Shown: positions 8,176 through 17,154, numbered from the stretch's first letter. The stretch is DNA of 64,000 bases from Clostridiales bacterium (GCA_019418225.1 DYCF01000010.1:1-64000), one strand, 5' to 3'. The notes: generated from the letters alone by a model not told the origin. Program-made: numbers and translations.

Positions 8176-9285
8176 TTAAACCTCCTCATAATAGGTATCT
8201 GGTTTTGAATTGTTAAAAGGCTCACTTGCCCAAAATAGTGTCAATAAATCTGTTTGACCGGAATTGGTAATATTGTGGGTATAACCAGGAGGAATATCAA
8301 TGACCTCAATTTTTTGACCTGATACATTGTAGTGTATAACTTCTGTACTAAATATAGACCGGAGTGAAATAGTAGCTTCTCCTTGGAGAACAACAAACTT
8401 TTCAGTTTTAGTATGATGCCAGTGATTGCCGCGTGTAACACCTGGTTTAGTGGTTGAAATGAATATTTGACCAAAGTAGTTAGATTTAATGAGCTCACTA
8501 AGTGTACCACGAGAATCCGTATGCATCGTTAGTGAATAATTAAGGGAAGTGGGTTCCAGGTAAGAGAGATAAGTAGCATAAAGGGCGCGGTCAAATAAAC
8601 TCAGTAAACTAGGCATTAATAGGGAAGAGGAATTTTGTTTAAAGGCCTTAATTTTATTTGCCAGCTCTAAAAGAGTGAGAGAATAAGTTGGTGCAGCATT
8701 TAGAAGACCACTTTGAAGCGTATCGTGATTTTCTAATGTGTATAAAAATGAAGAGATGACGTCATCTATATAGATTAGGTTAAGCATTTTATTATCATCA
8801 GTAATGTGAATTGGTAGATTATGAGAGATATTGTAACAAAAAGTTGCAACAACGCAGTTGTAATTAGGTTGACACCATTTACCAAAAACATTAGTTAGGC
8901 GATAGATATATACTTTATTTCCTGTAGATTTTGACCAGTTTAGGGCATAATCTTCCATAGCTTTTTTGCTTTTGCCATAGGGATTGTCAAGAGCAGCTTG
9001 AGTGGAAGAGGAGATAATAAGAGGGACGTTTTTTTGTAATTTATCAATGAGGCCTAAGAGATGGGCAGTAAAATCTACGTTACCCTTTTGAAAGTCTTCT
9101 AGATTTAAAGTGCGATTGACACCTGCTAGATGAATAATAAAGTCAGCTTGTTTCAGTCCCGAAATTAACTCATCTTGCGTATTGTGAATATCAATAGGAA
9201 TAGCTTTATGTGTGGTCCCTTGTAAGGTAGATAATAAATTTTTACCAATAAAGCCGTTGGCACCAGTAATAAGAATCTTAGACAT
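8176..9285 (-). CDS. capF: CapF-like bifunctional reductase/epimerase with cupin domain
   Basis: A 369-residue two-domain protein. The N-terminal SDR domain has ITGANGFIGKN (Gly 8-14) and an active-site NPYGKSKKA (YxxxK). The C-terminal ~110 residues form a cupin with GNHWHHTKTEKFVVLQGEA, whose His residues bind metal. This SDR-plus-cupin architecture is that of Staphylococcus aureus CapF. In that enzyme the cupin epimerises C3 and the SDR domain reduces C4 on the way to UDP-L-FucNAc. It is followed immediately by capG and diverges from capE. Cytoplasmic. Confidence 0.85.
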   Translation of the reverse strand: MSKILITGANGFIGKNLLSTLQGTTHKAIPIDIHNTQDELISGLKQADFIIHLAGVNRTLNLEDFQKGNVDFTAHLLGLIDKLQKNVPLIISSSTQAALDNPYGKSKKAMEDYALNWSKSTGNKVYIYRLTNVFGKWCQPNYNCVVATFCYNISHNLPIHITDDNKMLNLIYIDDVISSFLYTLENHDTLQSGLLNAAPTYSLTLLELANKIKAFKQNSSSLLMPSLLSLFDRALYATYLSYLEPTSLNYSLTMHTDSRGTLSELIKSNYFGQIFISTTKPGVTRGNHWHHTKTEKFVVLQGEATISLRSIFSTEVIHYNVSGQKIEVIDIPPGYTHNITNSGQTDLLTLFWASEPFNNSKPDTYYEEV

Positions 9286-9313
9286 GAGTCAACCTCCTAA
9301 AATAGCATTAATA

Positions 9314-9322
9314 TAGTATATG
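9314..9322 (-). promoter_or_regulatory. Possible sigma-K/E -10 element of the capF-capG operon
   Basis: On the minus strand CATATACTA fits CATANNNTA. The nearest AC lies 18 bases upstream rather than 16-17, so the match is weaker than at the other sites. Confidence 0.3.
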
Positions 9323-9388
9323 AATGATAGGTAAGGGATAGTTACTGAAATGAATTATTTTGCAGGATGTTCAAAACTTAAATATGTA

Positions 9389-9415
9389 CCAAAAAATAAT
9401 GGTTATCATACAATA
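9389..9415 (+). promoter_or_regulatory. Sigma-K/E-like promoter of capE
   Basis: AC near 9388, 17 bases, then CATACAATA (9407-9415). CATACAAT is also the sigma-E -10 consensus, so either mother-cell factor could use it. It lies about 50 bases before the capE start. Confidence 0.45.
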
Positions 9416-9462
9416 TACTAAGTTGAAAAAAATGCGTTACCTTGTTGAAAGAGGGGAAAAAC

Positions 9463-10458
9463 ATGTATAAAAATCAGGTTATTCTTATAACAGGTGGAAC
9501 CGGGTCCTGGGGACATGAACTTGTAAGGCAGTTACTTAATGAATCACCAAAGGAAATACGTATCTTTTCTAGGGGAGAATTGTCGCAGGTAAAAATGGAA
9601 CGTGAATTTATGGATCCTCGTTTGAAATTTATTATAGGGGATATTAGAGATTTAGAAGTACTTACGACTGCCACTCAAAATGTGGATTATGTATTTCATC
9701 TGGCTGCATTAAAACATGTACCTATATGTGAATTGCAGCCTAATGAAGCAATTAAGACTAATATTGTAGGAACACAAAATCTTATAAAGGCATGTATAAA
9801 AAATAAAGTTAAGAAAGTTATAGATGTATCAACGGATAAGGCCGTTGATGCCCTTAATTTATATGGTATGACTAAGGCGGTCGGTGAACGCCTTATTATT
9901 CAGGCAAATTTACTATCTGAGGATACAAAATTTGTTTGTATACGTGCAGGAAATGTATTGGGTTCAAATGGAAGTGTTGTGCCATTTTTTGTTAATCAGA
10001 TTAGAGAACTTAAGAAAGTAACTATTACCGATTCTAAAATGACAAGGTATTTTATAACTTTACCAGAAGCTATCAGTTTATTATTTAAGGCTGTTCAAGC
10101 GAGTGTAGGTGGTGAAACGTTTGTAATGCGTATGCCTGCCTATCGCATTATGGATGTAGCGCAAGTTTTAATTGAAGATAGTGGTGTAAAAGATGTGGCT
10201 ATAGAGACAGTAGGTATAAGACCAGGTGAGAAATTAGATGAGGTATTAGTATCTGAGCATGAATCAGGACATACGTATCAATATGATGAAACATATTATG
10301 TTATTATGCCAATGATAGAGGTACCTAAATTAAAGGCGCATTATGCCGCTTTAAATCTAGCAAAGGTTAATTTTAGCCGATATACTTCAGCAGATTTTGT
10401 CTTAGGAAAAGAAGAGGTTAAGAAATTACTGAGGAAAGGTAATTATTTAAAACAATGA
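9463..10458 (+). CDS. capE: UDP-GlcNAc 4,6-dehydratase/5-epimerase, CapE-like
   Basis: A 331-residue short-chain dehydrogenase of the CapE/FlaA1/PseB group. ITGGTGSWG near residue 8 binds NAD(P); ISTDKA-like VSTDKAVDALNLYGMTK holds the catalytic region, and a late GIRPGEKLDEVL is a family mark. It has no membrane segment, so it is the soluble CapE type rather than the membrane CapD type. It should make the UDP-4-keto-6-deoxy-L-hexose used by CapF. The ATG at 9463 follows GAGGGG by 6 bases; an upstream TTG is rejected. It diverges from capF-capG, so all three UDP-L-FucNAc enzymes are present. Confidence 0.82.
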   Translation: MYKNQVILITGGTGSWGHELVRQLLNESPKEIRIFSRGELSQVKMEREFMDPRLKFIIGDIRDLEVLTTATQNVDYVFHLAALKHVPICELQPNEAIKTNIVGTQNLIKACIKNKVKKVIDVSTDKAVDALNLYGMTKAVGERLIIQANLLSEDTKFVCIRAGNVLGSNGSVVPFFVNQIRELKKVTITDSKMTRYFITLPEAISLLFKAVQASVGGETFVMRMPAYRIMDVAQVLIEDSGVKDVAIETVGIRPGEKLDEVLVSEHESGHTYQYDETYYVIMPMIEVPKLKAHYAALNLAKVNFSRYTSADFVLGKEEVKKLLRKGNYLKQ

Positions 10459-10527
10459 CCAGTTTTGTGAAGAATATTTACCTAAGTAGTAGAGAGGTTA
10501 TCATATGTTTAGTTGGAGGAATGTGTA

Positions 10528-11253
10528 ATGGCTACAACTGGATTGGATGGAATCTCAGTTATTACGTCTACCATACGTAAGTCATGTACATTGCAAATCA
10601 TTTCTAACTTTATGAAACAAAAGTTTGCACATAAAGAACTCATTATAGTTATTAATAATGATGAGATGCAGCCATTTGATTTTAAGCTGAGTGAAGAAAT
10701 GCAAAAAAGTATTCATATATATCAGTTACCATCTTGTGAAACTTTAGGTCAGTGTTTGAATATGGGAATAGAAAAAGCAAAGTATAATTATATTGCTAAG
10801 TTTGATGATGATGATTATTATAGTAAGTTGTATTTAGAAGAAATGTACGGTGCTTTTAAGAGAGAAGCATGTGATGTAGTTTGTAAGCGGAGTATATTTT
10901 ATTACTTAGAAGGGCATCGTGAGTTGGTATTGTTATCAGCCAGTGGGCAGAATAAGCGTGTTACAAAAGGTGCTGGAGCTACAATTGGTGCAAGAAGAGA
11001 TATTTTTAATAGTATTCAGTTTGAAAAGTTAAAGGTTGGAACTGATTCCCACTTCTTTAAAAAGTGTCTGCAATATGGGCTTAAGTGCTATAGTACTTCA
11101 AGTTACAATTATTTATGTTTTAGAGGAAAGGAAGTAAAGCAACATACCTGGCTGATTACAGAGGATGAGATTAAAAATAATTGCCTACGTTGTTTTAGTA
11201 AACCTATGAGTTATGTTGAGGCGTGTGAGTTTGTAAGTTATTATAAAAAATAA
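10528..11253 (+). CDS. Family 2 glycosyltransferase (GT-A)
   Basis: A 241-residue paralogue of the genes at 2873 and 6187: VITSTIRKS at the start, VINNDEM, FDDDDYYSK (Asp 93-96) as metal site, and GAGATIGARR in the acceptor half. The ATG at 10528 follows GGAGG by 8 bases; an in-frame TTG at 10513 sits on the ribosome-binding site. It follows capE by 69 bases with no terminator between, so it is probably co-transcribed and may use UDP-FucNAc. That pairing is an inference from position only. Confidence 0.75.
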   Translation: MATTGLDGISVITSTIRKSCTLQIISNFMKQKFAHKELIIVINNDEMQPFDFKLSEEMQKSIHIYQLPSCETLGQCLNMGIEKAKYNYIAKFDDDDYYSKLYLEEMYGAFKREACDVVCKRSIFYYLEGHRELVLLSASGQNKRVTKGAGATIGARRDIFNSIQFEKLKVGTDSHFFKKCLQYGLKCYSTSSYNYLCFRGKEVKQHTWLITEDEIKNNCLRCFSKPMSYVEACEFVSYYKK

Positions 11254-11304
11254 GTTGATGTAATATTGTATAAGTTATAGATAAAACCTAAATTAAAGTA
11301 TGAT

Positions 11305-11354
11305 AAAGTGCTATTTGCTAGTCTAAAAAAATGTTAGTAAATAGCACTTTATTT
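11305..11354 (+). terminator. Terminator after the capE-GT unit
   Basis: Inverted repeat AAAGTGCTATTT / AAATAGCACTTT with a 22-base interior and a TATTTG tail. Confidence 0.65.
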
Positions 11355-11373
11355 GTATATAACGCATATTTTG
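11346..11373 (+). promoter_or_regulatory. Possible sigma-K-like promoter of the structural-protein gene
   Basis: AC (11346-11347), 17 bases, CATATTTTG (11365-11373). It lies about 90 bases before the start at 11464 and overlaps the 3' arm of the terminator. One base departs from CATANNNTA. Confidence 0.35.
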
Positions 11374-11463
11374 TAGAGAGGACAATAAGAAGGAATTTAT
11401 TTAGTACCTGCTCCTAAATTGAGCCTTTAAATTCTTAAAATTATATAGAAGGGAAAGATATGT

Positions 11464-12087
11464 ATGGCAGATGCATGTACCCTATATAAAGCACAGAAGG
11501 TCATAAAGAAATTTGTAGCTACTATTACAGTTCCAATTGGATTTCAAATTTTGGGTGAAGGGGAAGACCCAACATATCCTTATGCCGCTTATCTTACGTT
11601 AGATAAGAATTCTGTTAAATTAGTTGAAGAAACAACAGTATTACCAGCTACAGTACAGGTACCAGACTTAGACAACCCTGGTGAAACAATTGAAGTACCT
11701 TGTGAAACACAGATGCGTCAATTTAGACTTAGAGGACCTCTTTTCTACAACTCTGTTGTAACAGGTTTTGTAGCAACAAATCCATTAAATCCAAATCCAG
11801 ATGAAAATAATAATATAGCGCCGACAGCATTTAGTGATAGTAAACCAGTTCAAATTGATGAAGTTATTGCTTATACATGTTATGAATGCGATTTACAAGG
11901 TGATGTATTTACTGGCTTTAATATAAGTATTGAGCAAGGTACAGAGTTTATCATTAATAATGAAGGCGAACAAATTCCTCATACACCACTTGATCCTAGT
12001 AACTTCTTTGCAGAATTAAAAGGAGCAGATACACAGGTTATCTATATTCCATATACTTTAGCACTTGAACCAGTAACAACGGCTTAA
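11464..12087 (+). CDS. Uncharacterised structural protein, CxEC family (copy 1)
   Basis: A 207-residue protein of a family I do not recognise. It has no signal peptide or membrane helix and is rich in Thr, Pro, Val and Asn. It shares two blocks with the protein at 12307. The first is a strand-like segment ending in VPIGFQ (copy 2: IPIGFK). The second is an acidic-aromatic run ending YTCYECD (copy 2: YMCKECN), where two Cys form a C-x-x-C pair. Most of the sequence looks like beta strands, as in shell or coat proteins. With glycosyltransferases around it and a sigma-K-like promoter, I infer a spore-surface scaffold protein, possibly a glycan acceptor. Confidence 0.55.
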   Translation: MADACTLYKAQKVIKKFVATITVPIGFQILGEGEDPTYPYAAYLTLDKNSVKLVEETTVLPATVQVPDLDNPGETIEVPCETQMRQFRLRGPLFYNSVVTGFVATNPLNPNPDENNNIAPTAFSDSKPVQIDEVIAYTCYECDLQGDVFTGFNISIEQGTEFIINNEGEQIPHTPLDPSNFFAELKGADTQVIYIPYTLALEPVTTA

Positions 12088-12184
12088 AGCTAATGAAATA
12101 ATCTTAGAGCAGGGAGATTGACGAATAAGGTGGGGCCTCGAAGGTAAAATCCCAAAGGTAGTTAGTTTATGTGTACTACCTTAG

Positions 12185-12222
12185 AAAGTACCCTATAGAG
12201 AGGAACTATAGGGTACTTTTTA
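12185..12222 (+). terminator. Terminator after CxEC protein 1
   Basis: Perfect stem AAAGTACCCTATAG / CTATAGGGTACTTT with a 7-base loop and T tail. A second hairpin (AAGGTAGT / ACTACCTT) lies just before it at about 12155-12182. Confidence 0.9.
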
Positions 12223-12306
12223 TAGAGTAGGAAAGTTCAAAATTTAACTTTGCTATGTCACCAGAATGTGGCACGAGTCACTTTCTTGTAGAATAGGAGG
12301 GAAACG

Positions 12307-13095
12307 ATGAATTTGTTTGAAAGAATAAAAGATATGCTAAGCCAGAAGAAAAAAGTAACAGATGAAGAGATGAGCTTTTTAAAAGCACTTCCAGAATTTA
12401 AGGTGGAGCCAGAGACTGTAGATAACAATTTAAGTATTTTAGCTACAGGCGGACCAATCTGCAATGCTGCAGATTGGAAAACAATAACAAGGGATGTTGT
12501 GGTAAGTGTTGAGATACCAATAGGATTTAAGCGTGATGAAACTGAAGCCTTTGAATTAAGTGTAAGTGTAGATAAGAGCTTTTTATATACAAGAAATGAG
12601 AAGGAAATGAAAACAGCTGATATTTATATTAATGAAGTAGATGGGACAATGAGCACAATGCGATGTAGAGCGGAAGTTATTAAGAAGCTTCTTGAAGGAG
12701 AAGTTAGACTCAATGTTATTGCTAAAGGATTTAAAGCAAGTGATTTTCTAGATGCTACTGTGCTATCAAGTGATTTAAAATTAGAAGAAAAGACTGCATT
12801 TTCACATATGCAAGGCGTTTTATTTGATGAAACAATAGGTTATATGTGTAAAGAATGTAATCAGGAAGAACAAGAAGTGGTTGTTACATTAAATATTGGT
12901 AACCCATTTATTATGTTAGCAGATGGTACAAAGATTGAAGAAACTAAATTAAGCAGAAGTGCAGTTCCTAATATGACTATTAAGCAGGAGGGTTTAGTAC
13001 CAACTTTTGATCAAGTCTTAAATGGCATGGAGACTATAATAATCAGTGTGCCATGCCAGGTGACAGTACAGATAGAAGTAGAATTTATCTCATAG
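12307..13095 (+). CDS. Uncharacterised structural protein, CxEC family (copy 2)
   Basis: A 262-residue relative of the protein at 11464. It has about 50 extra N-terminal residues, a charged helix (ERIKDMLSQKKKVTDEEM) followed by a linker. The shared blocks are VVVSVEIPIGFKRD and DETIGYMCKECNQ, the latter with the C-x-x-C pair. The C-terminal ISVPCQVTVQIEVEF aligns with the end of copy 1 (VIYIPYTLAL). No export signal is seen. The start follows AGGAGGG. The GT-B gene begins 12 bases downstream, so scaffold protein and glycosyltransferase are made from one message. Function unknown; a spore-layer component is inferred from context. Confidence 0.55.
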   Translation: MNLFERIKDMLSQKKKVTDEEMSFLKALPEFKVEPETVDNNLSILATGGPICNAADWKTITRDVVVSVEIPIGFKRDETEAFELSVSVDKSFLYTRNEKEMKTADIYINEVDGTMSTMRCRAEVIKKLLEGEVRLNVIAKGFKASDFLDATVLSSDLKLEEKTAFSHMQGVLFDETIGYMCKECNQEEQEVVVTLNIGNPFIMLADGTKIEETKLSRSAVPNMTIKQEGLVPTFDQVLNGMETIIISVPCQVTVQIEVEFIS

Positions 13096-13107
13096 AGATG
13101 AGCAGCT

Positions 13108-14175
13108 ATGACAGAAAAAACAACAGTTATTTTTACAATTACTAATGCAGCAGGGCTAGGACATATTACTAGAGGGCTTGCAGTTGCAAGAAGGCTGCAA
13201 ACCCTCAATATTGAAAGTGTTTTTTTTACGACTTCAGTAGCTATAGAACTTATTCGTAAAGAGGGGTTTAAATATTTTTATGTACCGACTAAATCGTTTT
13301 TTCCTTCTGAAGTGACAATGAATTTATGGGTAGACTTTGTAAAAAGACAATTAGATGAAGTGGTTAGAATGTATAAACCTGCAGGAATTATATATGAAGG
13401 TGTATTGCCTTCAAGTAGTATGATAATAGAACTCCAAAAATATAAGAATATAAAGCGCATTTGGATCAAAAGAGAGAATTATAAGGCGGGCTGGCAAAGT
13501 TTAAATACACTTGAGCAGCAGTTTGATCTGATTGTAGTCCCAAAAGAAGTAGGAAACAGTTATGGTGAAGTCGTAGAGACAGATAAAAAGAAGTACTGCA
13601 ATCCTATTACATTGCTAGATGCAAATGAAGCTTATTCAAGAAAGTCTGTAAGGGATGGATTAGGTGTTAAAAGGGATGAAAGGCTATATTATGTACAATT
13701 GGGAGTAGGCAGTAATATAATACTTCAAAATGCTTTGATGTATGTTCAGCAACACTTATTAAAGAGAAGGAAAACAAAAGTAATAATAGGTGAATCATTA
13801 GTAGATATACCTATAGGTGTTATTGATAAAAGTATTAAGGCTATAAGCATTTATCCAAGTTCACGCTACTTTAGAGGAATAGATTTTGCAATAGCTGCTG
13901 CAGGATATAATACATTTCATGAATTGGTACAATTTAAGGTACCAACATTGTTTATTCCTAATGAGTCTACGGTAGTAGATGATCAGGTAAATAGAGCTAG
14001 GAATTTAGAGCAGGAGCATGCAGCATTACGGCTTGATACATTACACAACTTGGACTCGAAATTAGATTTGCTAGAAAAATCTCAAAAGCAAATCATTAAA
14101 AAACTAAAGACATATGAAGTGCCTAATGGCGCATTAGATGCAGCTAGAATGATTGCCAGTATTTTGGGAGACTAG
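13108..14175 (+). CDS. GT-B glycosyltransferase, MurG/GT28-like
   Basis: A 355-residue paralogue of the enzyme at 5109. NAAGLGHITRGLAVARRL near residue 11 is the GxGHxxR donor-domain loop, and AIAAAGYNTFHELVQF in the C-terminal half is the nucleotide-binding region. Shared stretches such as YVPTK and IWIKRE show common origin. It is cytoplasmic and sits between a scaffold-like gene and a UDP-sugar dehydrogenase. It could transfer a uronic acid made by that enzyme; this is an inference from order only. Confidence 0.7.
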   Translation: MTEKTTVIFTITNAAGLGHITRGLAVARRLQTLNIESVFFTTSVAIELIRKEGFKYFYVPTKSFFPSEVTMNLWVDFVKRQLDEVVRMYKPAGIIYEGVLPSSSMIIELQKYKNIKRIWIKRENYKAGWQSLNTLEQQFDLIVVPKEVGNSYGEVVETDKKKYCNPITLLDANEAYSRKSVRDGLGVKRDERLYYVQLGVGSNIILQNALMYVQQHLLKRRKTKVIIGESLVDIPIGVIDKSIKAISIYPSSRYFRGIDFAIAAAGYNTFHELVQFKVPTLFIPNESTVVDDQVNRARNLEQEHAALRLDTLHNLDSKLDLLEKSQKQIIKKLKTYEVPNGALDAARMIASILGD

Positions 14176-14201
14176 GAATATAGTGGAGGGTGAGATTAAT
14201 T

Positions 14202-15524
14202 ATGGAATTAATAGAAAAGATATTAGATAAGAAAATTAAGGTGGCAGTCATTGGACTTGGTTATGTGGGATTGCCACTTAGCGTAGCTATTGCAAAAGCT
14301 GGATATACAGTACTCGGAGTAGATTGTAATGAAAAGTGGGTAGACACAATTAATAAGGGGATTTCTAATATTATTGATGTAAGTTCACAAACGTTAAAAG
14401 GTATCGTAGAAGCAGGTATGTTAAAAGCAAGTACGGATTTTAGCAGTGTAGCACAAGCTGGTGCGATTATTATTTGTGTTCCAACACCACTTAATAAAGC
14501 CAAAGAACCAGATTTATCCTATATTATAAAGGCTATGGATGGCATTGTACCTTTTATAAGTAAAGAGACACTTATTTCACTAGAAAGTACAACATATCCA
14601 GGAACCACAGATGAACTCGTAGTAGAAAGAATTGAAAGAGAGAAGAAATGGCGTGTAGGGGAAGACTTTTTCGTATGTTATTCACCCGAGCGAGTAGATC
14701 CAGGAAATAAGACATTTTCGGTAGAAAATACACCAAAGGTAATAGGTGGAAGTACGGATAAATGTTTAGAGCTTGGTAAAGCATTGTATGAATCATTCTT
14801 GCCTAAAGTTGTAGGTGTCAGGTCAACTAGAGTTGCTGAGATGAGTAAAGTGCTTGAAAATACATTTAGGTGCATTAATATTGCCTTAATGAATGAAATG
14901 ACAATGATGTGCGAGCGTATGAATATTGATATTTGGGAAGTTATTAAAGGTGCCTCAAGTAAACCTTTTGGATTTATGCCATTTTATCCAGGACCAGGTG
15001 TAGGCGGACACTGCATACCACTTGATCCATTGTATTTATCATGGGAAGCTAAAAAGTATAATTACTTTAGTCGTTTTATTGAGACGGCATCAGATATCAA
15101 TAGTAATATGCCATATTATGTAGTAGGTCAAATTGTCAAATTACTTAATGTAAATAATAAGTTAATCAAAGGAAGTCACATCTTACTACTAGGAATGAGT
15201 TATAAAAAGGATATTGGTGATTTAAGAGAGTCACCTAGTTTGGAAGTTTATGAGCTACTTAGAGAAAAAGGAATGGATGTAGCATTTTATGACCCTTATG
15301 TAACAACATTTGAAAGCAAGGAAGGTAGTGTAAAGAGACAGGAGTTAACTAAGGAAAATGTAGCAAGTGCAGATGTTGTCGTAATTCTAACAGACCACTC
15401 AAAGATAGATTATCAGTGGATTGTAGATGAGGCACAGCTTGTATTTGATACAAGGAATGCCTGTATGGACATTGAAAGTAAAAAGGTTATAAAGTTAGGG
15501 CAGAATGTAGAAAAAAACATATAA
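14202..15524 (+). CDS. UDP-N-acetylhexosamine 6-dehydrogenase (WecC/WbpA-like)
   Basis: A 440-residue member of the UDP-glucose/GDP-mannose dehydrogenase family. VIGLGYVGLPLSVA (from residue 17) binds NAD; STTYPGTTDEL follows; GPGVGGHCIPLDP contains the catalytic Cys 271; a C-terminal LLLGMSYKKDIGDLRESPS is the family's UDP-binding end. The pattern is closer to UDP-GlcNAc/ManNAc dehydrogenases (WbpA, WecC, TviB) than to UDP-glucose dehydrogenases. The product would be a HexNAc uronic acid. The ATG at 14202 follows GGAGGGTGAG; an in-frame GTG lies upstream at 14190. It ends the operon that starts at 12307. Confidence 0.82.
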   Translation: MELIEKILDKKIKVAVIGLGYVGLPLSVAIAKAGYTVLGVDCNEKWVDTINKGISNIIDVSSQTLKGIVEAGMLKASTDFSSVAQAGAIIICVPTPLNKAKEPDLSYIIKAMDGIVPFISKETLISLESTTYPGTTDELVVERIEREKKWRVGEDFFVCYSPERVDPGNKTFSVENTPKVIGGSTDKCLELGKALYESFLPKVVGVRSTRVAEMSKVLENTFRCINIALMNEMTMMCERMNIDIWEVIKGASSKPFGFMPFYPGPGVGGHCIPLDPLYLSWEAKKYNYFSRFIETASDINSNMPYYVVGQIVKLLNVNNKLIKGSHILLLGMSYKKDIGDLRESPSLEVYELLREKGMDVAFYDPYVTTFESKEGSVKRQELTKENVASADVVVILTDHSKIDYQWIVDEAQLVFDTRNACMDIESKKVIKLGQNVEKNI

Positions 15525-15566
15525 AGCAGAAAAAGGGTTGGAAGTTGACTGGTAGAGAGAAGGGGA

Positions 15567-15594
15567 ACAATAAAGGACATTTTCTCATATAATG
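15567..15594 (+). promoter_or_regulatory. Sigma-K-like promoter of the coiled-coil protein gene
   Basis: AC (15567-15568), 17 bases, CATATAATG (15586-15594), about 70 bases before the start at 15664. Confidence 0.45.
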
Positions 15595-15663
15595 TAATAA
15601 CTATAGAAATTCTTTTAGATGTAAAGTAAAACTATAGTAAATAAAATTTGGAGGTATGAGAGT

Positions 15664-16005
15664 ATGTCACATTGTTGTGGAGAACATCATGCAAAAGAAA
15701 GTAGTAGGCATGGAAGTGGCTTAAGAGAGCTAGAAAGAAATGTTCATAATATTGAAGGTATAAGCTGCAATATCTATTGGACAGTACAGCAAATGTATGC
15801 CCAGGCAACTAGCATCGAAGGTGCACTAAATAATCCTGTATATGGCTTGCAACAATTAAATACTAACGTATTAAACATTCAAAGTACACTTCAAGATTCT
15901 GAAACTGGATTAGCAGCAGTTAATAGTGAACTTTCAAGTTTACGAGAAACAGTAGCTGAATTACAACAGAGTGTAGAATATATCATTATGTTACTTGAAT
16001 CATAA
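15664..16005 (+). CDS. Small Cys/His-rich coiled-coil protein
   Basis: A 113-residue protein of unknown family. The first 20 residues are rich in Cys and His (SHCCGEHH, RHGSG). The rest is a predicted long coiled coil or fibre: VHNIEGISCNIY, then regular heptad-like spacing of Leu/Val/Ile (LQQLNTNVLNIQSTL, LSSLRETVAELQQSV). There is no signal peptide. It has its own strong ribosome-binding site and is followed by a hairpin terminator and a GT2-TPR gene. Cys/His-rich ends are common in spore-coat cross-linking proteins, so a spore-surface filament is a reasonable guess. Confidence 0.5.
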   Translation: MSHCCGEHHAKESSRHGSGLRELERNVHNIEGISCNIYWTVQQMYAQATSIEGALNNPVYGLQQLNTNVLNIQSTLQDSETGLAAVNSELSSLRETVAELQQSVEYIIMLLES

Positions 16006-16017
16006 TATCATTTTATT

Positions 16018-16049
16018 GGGTGCTGCCGAAGGTATGCAGCACCTTTTTG
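16018..16049 (+). terminator. Terminator/attenuator between coiled-coil protein and GT2-TPR genes
   Basis: Stem GGTGCTGC / GCAGCACC with a 9-base loop and a TTTTT tail. The next ribosome-binding site begins a few bases later, so the downstream gene probably depends on read-through. Confidence 0.85.
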
Positions 16050-16071
16050 ATATTTAGGAGGTACAATACAC

Positions 16072-17154
16072 ATGGTTTCTATTAGTTTATGTATGATTGT
16101 AAAGGATGAAGAAGCAACATTGGCAAGATGCTTGGATAGTATTTATAAGTTAGTTGATGAAGTCATTATTGTAGATACAGGTTCCACAGATGCGACTAAA
16201 GAGATTGCAGCTAGGTATACGACAGCAATTTATGATTTTACATGGCAATATGATTTTTCGTTAGCTAGGAATTTTGCCTTTTCTAAGGCGACTAAAGATT
16301 ATATTATGTGGATGGATGCAGATGATGTACTCTTAGATAAGGATAAAATTTTATTTGGCATTTTAAAAAGACAATTATCACCTGAGATAGATATTATAAA
16401 AATGAGATATGATTTAACAGATATTAATAGTGATAAGCTGGTAGCTTCATTAGATAGAGAACGTATTGTAAAACGTGAAAAAAATTATAAATGGGTAAGT
16501 CCCGTACATGAATATATAGACGGTCAAGGAAAAGAACTTAAAAGTGATGTGGCAATCACACACAAAAGAACACATTTACCAACTAGAAGAAATTTAGATA
16601 TTTTTGAGAGATATATAGCTGCAGGAAATGAATTAGCATCAAGGAACTGGTTTTATTATGCCAGAGAATTATTTGTTTGGGGAGAAATTGATAAGGCTAT
16701 TATATATTATGATAAGTTTTTAAAAACAGATGGAGAGCTGGAATCAAAGTACTTAGATAGTTGTATTGAATTAGCACAGTGTTATAGGAAAAGAAATGAA
16801 GATGATAAGATATTAAGTACATTATTGCGATTTTTTGAAAAGGCAGGTCCAAGAGCAGAAATATGTTGTACTTTAGGTGCTTATTATAAAGAAAGAGGTA
16901 ATTATGAAAAAGCAATTTCATGGTTTAAGATGGCACCCCATACAACTCAGGCAGAAGGAACAGGGAAGGTCACATATAGTTATTTAGGTTATATACCTTA
17001 TATGGAATTATGTGCGTGTAGTTTTAAATTAGGCAGAATTGATGATGCCATTATGTATAATGAAGAAGCTGCAAAATATGAGCCACTAGATGAAAAAATA
17101 CTTCAGAATAGATGCTTTTTAGCAAATGTTAAACTACAATCTATACAAAGATAA
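16072..17154 (+). CDS. Family 2 glycosyltransferase with TPR repeats
   Basis: A 360-residue protein. The N-terminal GT2 domain begins ISLCMIVKDEEATLARCL, with VDTGSTDAT and the metal site WMDADD near residue 80. From about residue 190 to the end it has TPR-like helices (ELASRNWFYYARELFVWGE, AICCTLGAYYKERGNYEKAISWF). The SunS-like architecture is typical of enzymes that glycosylate proteins or peptides, and the TPR part may hold the acceptor. It lies directly behind the coiled-coil protein gene, which could be that acceptor (inference). Confidence 0.8.
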   Translation: MVSISLCMIVKDEEATLARCLDSIYKLVDEVIIVDTGSTDATKEIAARYTTAIYDFTWQYDFSLARNFAFSKATKDYIMWMDADDVLLDKDKILFGILKRQLSPEIDIIKMRYDLTDINSDKLVASLDRERIVKREKNYKWVSPVHEYIDGQGKELKSDVAITHKRTHLPTRRNLDIFERYIAAGNELASRNWFYYARELFVWGEIDKAIIYYDKFLKTDGELESKYLDSCIELAQCYRKRNEDDKILSTLLRFFEKAGPRAEICCTLGAYYKERGNYEKAISWFKMAPHTTQAEGTGKVTYSYLGYIPYMELCACSFKLGRIDDAIMYNEEAAKYEPLDEKILQNRCFLANVKLQSIQR

